Of a stretch of DNA of 64,000 nucleotides, positions 1-9,337 are shown piece by piece. Numbering within the stretch: the first letter of the stretch is position 1; the number at the start of each line of letters is the position of its first letter. The notes under the pieces were generated by a model. That model was not told where the DNA came from. It made no database searches and saw nothing but the letters and a program-made list of their open reading frames with translations. The DNA is from Planctomycetaceae bacterium. Lineage in GTDB: Bacteria > Planctomycetota > Phycisphaerae > Phycisphaerales > SM1A02. The stretch is taken from assembly GCA_947490615.1 (NCBI GenBank), contig CANLHK010000001.1, positions 62,001-126,000 on the forward strand. Direction: 5' to 3'. The translations under genes were made by a program, and so were the position numbers.

Positions 1-572
1 GTGACGCGCGGGCGCTTCGCGTGCTCATCGAGCGCTACTCGGGCGAACTCCACGGATTCCTCACCCGCCTCGTCGGTTCCTCCGCGGGAGCCGACGATGT
101 GTTTCAGGAGGCGTTCCTGCAAGTGCACCTCTCGGCGGATCTCTTTGACGCCGAACGACGCTTCAAGCCCTGGCTCTACACCATCGCCGCGAACAAGGGC
201 CGCGACTTTCTGCGCCGACAGAAGCGCCGCTTTGCCGTGAGCCTCGATGCGCCAGTCTCCGCTAACGCGAATGCGGGGCTCATCGATCTGCTTCCTGGAA
301 ACTCCGAGCAGCCGAGTCACGCCAGCGCTTCGAGTGACGATGCCGCGATCGTCAAAGTGGTGATCGATGGACTTCCTGCACACCTGCGGGAAATCCTGCT
401 GCTCTCGTACTTCCAGAAACTGAGCTACGCACAGATCGCTGACAGCCTGTCGATTCCGCTCGGCACCGTGAAGAGCCGCCTCCACGCAGCCGTCGCGTCG
501 TTCTCGCAAAGCTGGAAGACTGCGCGCGCAACGCAAGAACTCAACGCACGATCGGCGAGGCCAAATCGATGA
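1..572 (+). CDS. RNA polymerase sigma factor, ECF/RpoE-like (5' end probably outside or at the window edge)
   Basis: ORF with region 2 (ADDVFQEAFLQVH..FKPWLYTIAANKGRDFLRR) and region 4 (LPAHLREILLLSYFQKLSYAQIADSLSIPLGTVKSRLHAA). True start uncertain. Confidence 0.85.
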   Translation, partial: DARALRVLIERYSGELHGFLTRLVGSSAGADDVFQEAFLQVHLSADLFDAERRFKPWLYTIAANKGRDFLRRQKRRFAVSLDAPVSANANAGLIDLLPGNSEQPSHASASSDDAAIVKVVIDGLPAHLREILLLSYFQKLSYAQIADSLSIPLGTVKSRLHAAVASFSQSWKTARATQELNARSARPNR

Positions 573-618
573 GGTCGAGCTTCGCCATCTTCGCTCGGTC
601 AGCAAGGGTTCACACACG

Positions 619-1617
619 ATGACCTTCGACGATTCCACGCAGGACCAGCGCGATCCAACGCTCTCGCCGCTCGATGAGCAAGCGGTCGACCTCCTCGTGG
701 AGCATGGCTTTGATCTTGAGCGTGCCACTGCGGCAGCTCCAACGCTGCGCGAGCGACTCGCTGCAGCGCATGCAGTCTTTCATGCCACCGAGTCGTATCC
801 CGTTGCTGCGCCCGATGCCGCATTGATCGACGCCACGCTTGCTCGCATCGACCGCGAAGAAGACGCGCAGGCAAGCCGCATGCGTTTCGGCGCGACGGTG
901 GGCGATTCGGGCACTGGCGATCTTCCTTCGCGTGGCCTTCCGTCCCTTGGCCGCGGACGCTGGGCGGACTTTGTCGCCGTGGCGTGTGTAGCGATCCTCG
1001 TCGTCTCCATCGGATTGCCGATCCTCGACCAGATGGAGCACCGCAGCGCCGTTGCGGGATGTGCCAACAACATGCGCAGCATCGGCGCTGGGCTCGCGCA
1101 GTACCACGGTGACTTCAATTCGCGGCCCATCGCTGCGGGCTTTGCTCCCGATCTCGCTGGGCTCGCGTCGTGGGCGGGATACGACAACAGCAAGCACCTT
1201 GATGTCCTGCACCAAAAGGGCTACTGCGATCGTGCCTGCCTGAGTTGCGCGAACAACGATGACGACTCGGGCTACGCCTCACAGGTCCCCAACGAGCGCC
1301 TCAACCGCCTTTGGATGATGAACTCGCACCTCCCGCTCTTGGCGGATCGAAACCCTCTGGTGCTGCGGACGGCCTTCGGTCGCCCCATCGGAGCGTTGGC
1401 CGAAAACAGCCTCGACCACGGCGGAACCGGGCAGAACATCCTGTTCGCCGACCTCACGGTGGGCTTTGAGGGTTCACCGCTCCTTTCGGTGCGGTTTGAG
1501 GGCGCGGCAGCGGAAATGCCAGAGAACATCTGGATTCCAGCAGACCGAAGCGGCATCGAAGTCGGGCTGCAGTCGCCTCGCGACTGGAGCGCGCTCGATG
1601 TCTTCCTCCTCCAGTAG
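619..1617 (+). CDS. Single-TM membrane protein with cytoplasmic N-terminus and DUF1559/prepilin-like C-terminus; putative anti-sigma partner
   Basis: 332 aa ORF directly after the ECF sigma gene; TM segment WADFVAVACVAILVVSIGLPIL, then CANNMRSIGAGLAQYHGDF and C-terminal DHGGTGQNILFADLTVGF (H..G.N.LF.D pattern). Confidence 0.65.
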   Translation: MTFDDSTQDQRDPTLSPLDEQAVDLLVEHGFDLERATAAAPTLRERLAAAHAVFHATESYPVAAPDAALIDATLARIDREEDAQASRMRFGATVGDSGTGDLPSRGLPSLGRGRWADFVAVACVAILVVSIGLPILDQMEHRSAVAGCANNMRSIGAGLAQYHGDFNSRPIAAGFAPDLAGLASWAGYDNSKHLDVLHQKGYCDRACLSCANNDDDSGYASQVPNERLNRLWMMNSHLPLLADRNPLVLRTAFGRPIGALAENSLDHGGTGQNILFADLTVGFEGSPLLSVRFEGAAAEMPENIWIPADRSGIEVGLQSPRDWSALDVFLLQ

Positions 1618-1706
1618 TGCTTGCCGATAACGGGAGGCAGCGGCTCGCGATGGGTTGACCACCGCGGCGCTTCTGCTATGTTCCTCGACCCGATTGGGAT
1701 TCCATT

Positions 1707-1964
1707 ATGCCGAAGAACAAAAGCCATAAGGGCCTCGCGAAGCGCATCAAAGTGAGCAAGACCGGCAAGGTCCGCTTTGGTCGTCCGCACAGCCGTCACC
1801 TCAAGAGCAACAAGTCAGGCACTGCGATCCAGAGCTATCGCAAGAAGCGGTACGCCCGCAGCGGAGAGATCCGCGCCCTGAGCAAGTTGCTGTTCCGTCC
1901 GCTCCTCTCTGTCGAGAAGGCGGAAAAGCGCGAAGCAGCACGCGAGCTCGAAGTGAAGGCCTAA
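1707..1964 (+). CDS. rpmI: 50S ribosomal protein L35
   Basis: MPKNKSHKGLAKRIKVSKTGKVRFGRPHSRHLKSNKS; followed by rplT. Confidence 0.93.
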   Translation: MPKNKSHKGLAKRIKVSKTGKVRFGRPHSRHLKSNKSGTAIQSYRKKRYARSGEIRALSKLLFRPLLSVEKAEKREAARELEVKA

Positions 1965-2011
1965 GCCCTCACGCCAAGCACGCAGTCGATACCGAGTTCA
2001 TCAGATCACCA

Positions 2012-2057
2012 GACCGTCGGGACGAAGAGCCTGGGAAGTCCCAGACCCCCGCCGGTC
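2012..2057 (+). promoter_or_regulatory. Possible structured leader of rplT
   Basis: GACCGTCGG ... CCGCCGGTC (8/9 pairing) enclosing CTGGG-AAGT-CCCAG. Confidence 0.3.
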
Positions 2058-2082
2058 GTTGAGAACAGCAGAGGATTGATCC

Positions 2083-2457
2083 ATGCCACGCGCACGCAAG
2101 GGTGCAGCCCGCACCCAGGCCCGTCGCAAGCTTCTTCGCGAAGCTCGCGGCTACTACGGAACGAAGTCCCGTCACAAGCAACAGGCGAAGGTCGCCATGA
2201 TGCGCGCCAAGCGGCACGCCTGGCGCGATCGTCGCGCGCGCAAGCGTGACTTCCGCGCGCTGTGGATCACCCGCATCACCGCGGCGTGCCGCATGCGTGG
2301 AACCCGCTACTCGCTCTTCATCAACGGTCTGCAGCGCGCTGGCGTGCTGCTGAACCGCAAGATGCTCTCACTGATCGCCATCGAGGATCCAAAGACCTTC
2401 GACGCGCTCGTGACCGTGGCCAAGGCCAACACCACTGCGATTCCAGCAGCGGCGTGA
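2083..2457 (+). CDS. rplT: 50S ribosomal protein L20
   Basis: Canonical L20 (RRKLLREARGYYGTKSRHKQQAK...RDRRARKRDFRALWITRITAACR...YSLFINGLQRAGVLLNRKMLS). Confidence 0.97.
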   Translation: MPRARKGAARTQARRKLLREARGYYGTKSRHKQQAKVAMMRAKRHAWRDRRARKRDFRALWITRITAACRMRGTRYSLFINGLQRAGVLLNRKMLSLIAIEDPKTFDALVTVAKANTTAIPAAA

Positions 2458-2487
2458 GTTCGAGCTCAGCACTCAAGAAACATGACC

Positions 2488-2521
2488 CACGACGCCCGCG
2501 ATTGCGGGCGTCGTGCTTTTT
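2488..2521 (+). terminator. Rho-independent terminator of rpmI-rplT
   Basis: CACGACGCCCGC-GATT-GCGGGCGTCGTG (12 bp perfect stem) followed by CTTTTT. Confidence 0.93.
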
Positions 2522-2547
2522 GAGTCGTACTCTCGCAGCGCGCTCGT

Positions 2548-4143
2548 TCAACGGCGCTCGACGCGGCGGTTCCAGAACTCCAACATCGCGCGTCGCTCCG
2601 TGGCGTTGAGTCGATGCGCATGGCAGGACGCCAACGCAAACGCGCTCAATGCTGCATGGCGCGCGGCTGCCGCCGACTCCTGTGAGGCGCGCTTGAAATG
2701 CTGCGCACTCTCCAACCACGCCGCTTCATGAGAAGGAAGCGGCATCAGGAGCAGTTGCTTGGCCGACAACTTGATCGCCGTCGAGCTCAGCGCGCTTCCT
2801 GCGTAGTGCGCGACGGCGCGTGCAGCGACAATCGGTGAAGCGAGTGCAGCGGCGAGTTGCCACACATCGACTCCCTCACGCGGAGTCACGATGAGCAGCG
2901 GAACCAGTGGCAGAACTTCGCCCCGCGCATCCACCCAGGCCTCGATCACTTTGGTTTGGGTTGCGACAAGGATCTTGGGCACCAGTCGCGTCGTCATCCA
3001 CGCGGACATGACCTTCGACGCCTTGGCCAATCCAACGCGATCCACCGAGGGTTCTTCATAGCGCACTCCCAAGGCGCGCACCGCGCGTGTGCCGTAGTTG
3101 CAATGCGCGAGATCGATGTGTCCGGTCGTCACCAAACGCGGCGCACCACCCTCACGAATGAAACCCGCAAGCCCGTAGTACTGATCGCGAAAGTCCGCCG
3201 TCGCGTAGGCGATGCCGCCGATGGTCCGCTGCGGTGTCTGATGGACCGCGCGTCCGATCGGCGCGCCAAACGCTTCTGCGAGCACATTGGACCACGACTC
3301 GTCACCAATCTTGGGAGCGCTCGTCGACGACGCGAGCGGTTCAAACGAAGCGCCAAACGCGCGTCGAAGTGTGCGCGGACGCCTCGGCGACAAGACCAGC
3401 GTGCAGACGCGCACCGACGCGGCTTCGAAGAGTGACTCGTTGCACGACCAGATCGCGCAGAGATTTGCCTGCGCCAACGCCGCATCGCGCGCCGCACGAG
3501 CATCGCCCGTCGAGAGAAACGACTGCGGCATCACGAAGGCCAAACGCCCACCGCGCGTCAACCTCGAAAGATTCGTCAGGAGAAACGCAGCCGCAAGATC
3601 GGCGTAGCGACGCACCGCTCCATCGGTCGCATCGGCAATGACGCGTGCGCGTTCCCGCGAGGCTGCCGTGCCCTTCTCGAGCTGATTCAGAAACGGCGGA
3701 TTGCCGAGGATCAGATCAAACTTCGCGTCGCCGAGTTGCGCGTCGAGCGTTGGAACAAGCGCATCGTGGACGATGAGGTGTTTGCGGAGTGCAACGGCGA
3801 CCTTCTCGCGCGTGGCCTTCGAAACCCGGGGAGGAAGCAAACCGAGGAGCGCCGAGCGCGCAAGTTTCACAGCGACCGGATCAATGTCGACACCAAACAC
3901 GCGTGTCGAGAGGAAGGCCTGCATCGGCTCTTGAACACGCTGAGCAATCTCCCGCGCCGCAGCAACGAGAAAGTTCCCCGATCCGCAGGCAGGATCAAGG
4001 AGGCGCCAACTTGGCGAGGAGGGTTTCCAGCCGCGCAACGCCTCTGTGACGAGGGCGGACACCAGCGCAGGCGGCGTGTAGTGCGCGCCTTGGGCCTTGC
4101 GCTTGCTGACACCCGCAACCGTGACCGTCGATTCCAACGCCAT
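2548..4143 (-). CDS. N6-adenine DNA methyltransferase, TaqI/Eco57I-like
   Basis: HYTPPALV, DPACGSGNFLVAA (motif I), LILGNPPFLNQL (NPPF motif IV), then a C-terminal region the size of a target-recognition domain. Alternative start at 4194. Confidence 0.85.
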   Translation of the reverse strand: MALESTVTVAGVSKRKAQGAHYTPPALVSALVTEALRGWKPSSPSWRLLDPACGSGNFLVAAAREIAQRVQEPMQAFLSTRVFGVDIDPVAVKLARSALLGLLPPRVSKATREKVAVALRKHLIVHDALVPTLDAQLGDAKFDLILGNPPFLNQLEKGTAASRERARVIADATDGAVRRYADLAAAFLLTNLSRLTRGGRLAFVMPQSFLSTGDARAARDAALAQANLCAIWSCNESLFEAASVRVCTLVLSPRRPRTLRRAFGASFEPLASSTSAPKIGDESWSNVLAEAFGAPIGRAVHQTPQRTIGGIAYATADFRDQYYGLAGFIREGGAPRLVTTGHIDLAHCNYGTRAVRALGVRYEEPSVDRVGLAKASKVMSAWMTTRLVPKILVATQTKVIEAWVDARGEVLPLVPLLIVTPREGVDVWQLAAALASPIVAARAVAHYAGSALSSTAIKLSAKQLLLMPLPSHEAAWLESAQHFKRASQESAAAARHAALSAFALASCHAHRLNATERRAMLEFWNRRVERR

Positions 4144-4343
4144 GAGATGTGTTCGGACAGAGATGGGAGTCCTTGGATGCCCGAGTCTGACCATGCGTGG
4201 ACGCTACCCCGAACGGCGGAGGTTCGCACGGGAAGTATCCCCAGCTGGAGGAATCCTTGCGGTTCTGCAGGCCAAACCGATTGACTTCCCACAGAGGCAC
4301 GCTCTGATGAATAGGTACCCATCACTCAACTCTGGAGGCTGCC

Positions 4344-6476
4344 ATGACGACCGTATCAACGTCGGAGAGCGCGTCTTCGCGGGAACGAGAACAATCGCAC
4401 GACGGAACCACTGGGCGCGCTGCGCCGAGCTCCGCCGTGCGCAACATCGTGTTGGCAGGTCCAACAGGATCGGGAAAGACGAGTCTGATCGAAGCGTTGC
4501 TGTTTGAGTCGGGCGCAACCAAGCGGTTAGGCACGATCGAGCACGGCGACACCGTCGGCGATCACGATCCAATCTCACGCGACTTGCGCCACTCTATCGA
4601 CAGCAGCATGGCGCATCTGGTCGCGCATGACACGCATCTCAACCTGATCGATACGCCTGGATCGATGGACTTCATCGGCCGCGCCATCGCAGCACTGGCC
4701 GCGAGCGACCTCGTCGTGATGGTCGTCGACGCGCGAACGATTCACGATCCTGCGTTGCGGCGCATCGCCTCGATCGCTGCGGAACACAAACTTGCGCGCA
4801 TGGTGGTCATCAACAAGATTGACGAGGACCGAGATCTCAGGCCCCTGCTCGCCTCACTCGGCGAGCTCTTCGGGCCAGCCCTTCGACCGATCGATCTGCC
4901 AAACGACCACGGACACGCCGTGGTCGATTGTTTTGTCGAGGAGGGCGGCGCGAGCGACCTCGGCAGCGTTGCCTCGTTCCACGCTGGGATCATCGATCAA
5001 GTCGTCGAAGTCGATGATGCGTTGATGGAGCGGTACCTCAGCGACGGCACGCTTCCACCCAAGCCATTGCATGACGCCTTCGAGAAGGCGCTGCGGCAAG
5101 GGCACTTGGTTCCTCTCGCGTTTTGTTCGGCACGCGAAGGCACGGGGATCCGCCAGCTCCTCGCTGACTTCATCTCGCTCGCACCCTGTCCAACAGAGGT
5201 CAATCCGCGACCGTTCCAACATCCCGCGAGTGAGGGCGAACCATGGCGCCCCACCTGCGATCCCACGCTGCCACTCGTCGCTCATGCGTGGAAGGTCGCT
5301 GCCGATCCCTATGTGGGACGACTTGCCACCTTCCGAGTCCATCAAGGCACGATCCAACGCGACTCGGTGATTCGCGTCGATGATCATCGTCGCACCGTGC
5401 GCGTGGCGCACCTCTATCGCGTGCAAGGACGACGACTTGTCGAAGTCGAATCACTTGGTGCTGGCGACATCGGCGCCGTGTCCAAGATCGATGAGATCCA
5501 CACAGGCAGCATCCTGCACGACGGGCGCATTCCTGAAGGATTGCAGATGGATGCGTTGCCAATCCCAAGGCCCATGCAAGGCCTCGCCATCACCGCCGTG
5601 GCCAAGGGCGCGGAAGCAAAGCTCGGTGAGGCGCTGCACAAGCTCGCGCTCGAAGATCCGACCTTCCAAGTTGATCATGTCGCGTCCACGGGTGAGACGG
5701 TCATTCGCTGTCTCGGCGACCTGCACCTGAAGGTCGTGCTGCGCATGCTCGCGGAGCGTTTCGGCGTCACCGTCGATTCGTATCCGCCGCGCATCCCCTA
5801 CCGCGAGTCGATCACGGCGTCCGCCGAAGGACACTGCAGGCACAAGAAACAGACAGGCGGTGCAGGACAGTTTGCCGAAGTGCACTTGCGCGTCGAACCG
5901 CTCGAGAGCGCTGCGCTCGATGGCAAGAACACTTCGGGACTCGAACTCGTCGACGACACCGTCGGCGGCAGCGTGCCGCGCCAGTTCTTCCCCGCCATCG
6001 AAAAGGGCGTTCGTCAAGCGATGGACGCTGGCGCCCTCGCGGGCTATCCGATTCGAGGAGTCCGCGTGAGCGTGTTTGATGGGAAGACCCATCCCGTCGA
6101 CAGTAAAGAAATCGCGTTCGTGAGCGCGGGACGCAAAGCGTTCCTTGATGCAGTGTCCAAGGCGCATCCTGTGCTGCTTGAGCCGTTCGTCACACTCGAG
6201 ATCACCACGCCGACCCAGGCGCTCGGCTCGATCGCGGCCGATCTCTCGACGCGTCGCGGACGCATCATCGAGACGCTCTCGCTGCCCTCCGACACGGCAC
6301 TGGTTCGTGCCGAAGCGCCGCTGGCCGAAGTCGCGAGCTACGGAAACACGCTGAAGTCGATGACGCGCGGGCTTGGCTCGTTCGTGATGGAGTTCAGCCA
6401 CGACGATCTCGCGCCTGCGTCGGTGCAACGGCAGCTCGCCGGCGAGTGGAAGCCCCGCGGCGGCGATGACGACTAG
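4344..6476 (+). CDS. Elongation factor G-like GTPase (EF-G paralogue)
   Basis: AGPTGSGKTSL P-loop, LIDTPGSMDF, VVINKID; EF-G domains II-V (TGGAGQFAEVHLRVEP, GRIIETLS). Confidence 0.9.
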   Translation: MTTVSTSESASSREREQSHDGTTGRAAPSSAVRNIVLAGPTGSGKTSLIEALLFESGATKRLGTIEHGDTVGDHDPISRDLRHSIDSSMAHLVAHDTHLNLIDTPGSMDFIGRAIAALAASDLVVMVVDARTIHDPALRRIASIAAEHKLARMVVINKIDEDRDLRPLLASLGELFGPALRPIDLPNDHGHAVVDCFVEEGGASDLGSVASFHAGIIDQVVEVDDALMERYLSDGTLPPKPLHDAFEKALRQGHLVPLAFCSAREGTGIRQLLADFISLAPCPTEVNPRPFQHPASEGEPWRPTCDPTLPLVAHAWKVAADPYVGRLATFRVHQGTIQRDSVIRVDDHRRTVRVAHLYRVQGRRLVEVESLGAGDIGAVSKIDEIHTGSILHDGRIPEGLQMDALPIPRPMQGLAITAVAKGAEAKLGEALHKLALEDPTFQVDHVASTGETVIRCLGDLHLKVVLRMLAERFGVTVDSYPPRIPYRESITASAEGHCRHKKQTGGAGQFAEVHLRVEPLESAALDGKNTSGLELVDDTVGGSVPRQFFPAIEKGVRQAMDAGALAGYPIRGVRVSVFDGKTHPVDSKEIAFVSAGRKAFLDAVSKAHPVLLEPFVTLEITTPTQALGSIAADLSTRRGRIIETLSLPSDTALVRAEAPLAEVASYGNTLKSMTRGLGSFVMEFSHDDLAPASVQRQLAGEWKPRGGDDD

Positions 6477-6495
6477 CGGCGCGCCGCGGTGAGGC

Positions 6496-8658
6496 CTATC
6501 GCTGCGGCGCGAGCGCTACATCGGACCAGTCGCGTTCGGCTTCTTCGCTTCTTCCTTGTGCGGCGAGCACTTGGCGAAGCGTGTAGCGGACGCGGTTGCG
6601 CATGCCGTGTGACGGACCGATGCGGTCGCGCACGAGGATTTCTGCTTCGACGAGCTGGAGTTCGGCTTCGTGGTGGCGACCTAGGCGCGCCAACACCTCG
6701 CCGCGCTGCATCGCAAAACGAATCGTCCACGGTGAGAACCCGCGTTCGTGCTCTCGTTGGATCGTCAGCAGCTCTTCGAGTTCTCGCAGCGCATCATCCC
6801 AACGCTCTTGCTTTCGCAGAGCATCCACGAGGTAGCTGCGCGTCTGCACCACGAGTTCGGCGGATTCGCCCTTGATGCGCGTCGAACGCTTGACGGCGCG
6901 CTGGTAGTAGTTGGCTGCGCTGGCGTAGTCGCCGTCTTCTTCAGCAAACTCGCCAAGAGCGCCGAGGCAATCGCTGGCCTGATCGACATCGTCGCGCGCC
7001 TCGATGATGGGGAGGAGATCGACATAGCGCTGCCGCGATTGCCGCACCAGCGCAGGGTCGAGGACGCGTGCTTCAGCGACCGCCTGCGCGAAAGCCCAGG
7101 TTTGCACGCATCGCGCTTCAAGCGCGGTCTTACTCGCTGGTCCAAGGCTGGGCAGCGCAGAAGCAGAGCTCTCGGCGAGTTTCGCCCAAGACTCACTGCG
7201 CGCGCTGTCGTGTCCGACACCCTTGAGCCAATCAAACGCGAGCTTCAACGCAAGATCCGCCGAGACCTCGTGCGCCTCGCCGTTCACAAGCTTGCTGAGT
7301 TCGTAGGCGGCCTCATCGATCTCACGAATATACGGAGCGTCTTGGGTGATGCCGAGCTTGCGCGCTGCAGGAACCAACTGGTCGTAGACGCGGCGGGAAA
7401 TCTCAGCCGCGCGATACGACTCGTTGCTCTTCTCAACAGCGATCCAACCCGACACCACGGCGAATGCCACGGTGAGGAGTGCCGTGGCACCGACCGCCGC
7501 AGCGAGCTTCGGCTCCCGTCGAATCCACCATTGGAGTTTGCGCCAGGCGCCAGGAGCGCGTGCATGAACGGGCTCGCCGTGAATCACGCGGGCAAGGTCG
7601 TCCGCAAGTTCCTGCGCGCTTCCGTAGCGCGATCGCGGATCGCGCGCGCAGGCCATCGCCACGATGGCGTCGAGGTCGCGCGAAACCGTTGGATTCGACC
7701 TGCTTGGGACAGGCACATCTCGATCGGACACGGAGAGAATGGCTGCGTGCAACGGGATCCCATCAAAGATCCGCGGCTGCTTGTCGGTAATCAACTCGTA
7801 GAGCACCGCGCCAAGTGCAAAAACATCGCTGCGCACATCGATGGCGCGCGGATCACCAGTGCACTGCTCAGGACTCATGTAGAGAAGAGTGCCCACGATC
7901 TCGCCCGTCTCGGTTGCGACCGAACGGCCATCGGGCGTGGCCAACGCACGCGCAAGTCCAAAGTCGATGACCTTCACGACGCCCGCGTCGTCCACGAGGA
8001 GGTTCGACGGCTTGAGATCGCGATGCAGCACGCCCTTCGCGTGCGCCGAGGCGACGGCCTCGCACGCGGTTCGAAGCAGTTCGAGGCGCTGGTGCAGTGG
8101 AAGCCCGCCCTCCATGCACCGCCGAACGATGGATTTCGCACCCGAGACAAACTCCACGGCGATCCACGAAACCCGCGCATCGTCATCGAATCCTGCAGCG
8201 ATCACCTTGGCGATGTTGGGATGCGAGAGCAGCGCCATGTGCTCTGCTTCGAGCTCGAAGCGCTTGCGGGCGCGGGTCCCTGCCATTTCTGGACGCAGCG
8301 ACTTGAACGCCACATCGCGCGCAGGCCGCAATTGGCGCGCAGCATAGACCGCGCCGCTTCCACCTTGTCCAATCAGCGGACCAATCTCAAAGCCGCCGAT
8401 CTTGCGGCCCGTGAGGATGCCCGCATCGCCGCCTACTCCAGCACTCGAGCGGACCGCGACCAACGCATCTTCGCCGCGAATGCCGCTGTCGGTGTCTTGC
8501 ATCGCATCAGCGGCCAGGAGCGCAGCCACACGAGCAGCAAGATCGGGGTTGACCGCGGCGAGCTCGGCGAAATACTTCTCGCGCGCGAGCCCTTCGAGTG
8601 CGATCGCCTGCATGAAGGCGCGATCGAGCGACCCGAACTGGCTTGAAGGATCAGCCAT
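6496..8658 (-). CDS. Ser/Thr protein kinase with TM and C-terminal TPR-like region
   Basis: IGQGGSGAVYAARQ, HRDLKPSNLLVDD, VIDFGLARA, GTLLYMSPEQ; TM AAAVGATALLTVAFAVVSGWIA; helical repeats. Confidence 0.92.
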   Translation of the reverse strand: MADPSSQFGSLDRAFMQAIALEGLAREKYFAELAAVNPDLAARVAALLAADAMQDTDSGIRGEDALVAVRSSAGVGGDAGILTGRKIGGFEIGPLIGQGGSGAVYAARQLRPARDVAFKSLRPEMAGTRARKRFELEAEHMALLSHPNIAKVIAAGFDDDARVSWIAVEFVSGAKSIVRRCMEGGLPLHQRLELLRTACEAVASAHAKGVLHRDLKPSNLLVDDAGVVKVIDFGLARALATPDGRSVATETGEIVGTLLYMSPEQCTGDPRAIDVRSDVFALGAVLYELITDKQPRIFDGIPLHAAILSVSDRDVPVPSRSNPTVSRDLDAIVAMACARDPRSRYGSAQELADDLARVIHGEPVHARAPGAWRKLQWWIRREPKLAAAVGATALLTVAFAVVSGWIAVEKSNESYRAAEISRRVYDQLVPAARKLGITQDAPYIREIDEAAYELSKLVNGEAHEVSADLALKLAFDWLKGVGHDSARSESWAKLAESSASALPSLGPASKTALEARCVQTWAFAQAVAEARVLDPALVRQSRQRYVDLLPIIEARDDVDQASDCLGALGEFAEEDGDYASAANYYQRAVKRSTRIKGESAELVVQTRSYLVDALRKQERWDDALRELEELLTIQREHERGFSPWTIRFAMQRGEVLARLGRHHEAELQLVEAEILVRDRIGPSHGMRNRVRYTLRQVLAAQGRSEEAERDWSDVALAPQR

Positions 8659-9337
8659 CCTGTCGCTCCAGCGCCGAAGCGATGAACGCACGCCCAAATC
8701 GAACCATGCCCGCGACATCGGCTTCTGGAATGGCAAGCGCTGAAGCGACCTGTTGGTTGGTCAAACCGAAGACATAGCGAAATCGAATGATCTCCGCCGC
8801 CTCGGGTGACTCGTTCTCAAGCATCGCGACTTGCTCAAGCAGTCGGATCGCTTCTTCTCCAGTGCGCGCGGTCTGCGTGTCGCCAAGAGCCGCCGAGAGT
8901 TCGGCGATGCTCTGGTCCACGAAGATGGCCTTGCGCTTCTTCCGTGAGAAGGTCCGCGCCGCGTCAATAAGAAAGTGCTCCATCGCACGGGCGACCGCGC
9001 CAAAGAAGTGGCGGCGAGAGTTCCACTTCTTCTCGGGCTGTGCCACGAGCCGCAGATAAACCTCGTGCACCACCATCGTCGGCTCAAACTCATCGCGACG
9101 CGCTTCGCCCGCAATGGCCGACGCGGCCATCGCGCGGATGTCTCGGTACACAAGTGACCAGACTTCGTTCGCGGCGGCTGCGTCGCCCTCGGTTGCCCGG
9201 CGCAGGAGTTCCGTCAAGACAAGGGAGTGCATCGCATCGAATCGTACCAACCGCTTCACCACCGTTGCGCGGTACGCTTCTCCGATGCGCTCGCTTCTTT
9301 CTTCAGTCCGCCTTCGTCTGCTCGCCTGCTGCCTCAT
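8651..9337 (-). CDS. ECF-like sigma factor (Sigma70_ECF type) paired with the kinase
   Basis: LTELLRRATEGDAAAANEVWSLVYRDIRAMA...HEVYLRLV...HFFGAVARAMEHFLIDAAR; stop overlaps the kinase start by 8 bp. Confidence 0.85.
   Translation of the reverse strand: MRQQASRRRRTEERSERIGEAYRATVVKRLVRFDAMHSLVLTELLRRATEGDAAAANEVWSLVYRDIRAMAASAIAGEARRDEFEPTMVVHEVYLRLVAQPEKKWNSRRHFFGAVARAMEHFLIDAARTFSRKKRKAIFVDQSIAELSAALGDTQTARTGEEAIRLLEQVAMLENESPEAAEIIRFRYVFGLTNQQVASALAIPEADVAGMVRFGRAFIASALERQDG

Noticed and set aside
1623-1630. GCCGATAA resembling a sigma-28 -10 box
   Set aside because: No matching TAAAGTTT-like -35 at the right spacing; upstream of ribosomal genes, not flagellar.
5451-6428. 325 aa minus-strand ORF
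   Set aside because: Shadow of the EF-G-like gene.
6748-8646. 632 aa plus-strand ORF
   Set aside because: Lies antisense to the kinase gene; composition typical of a GC-rich shadow frame and no family motifs.
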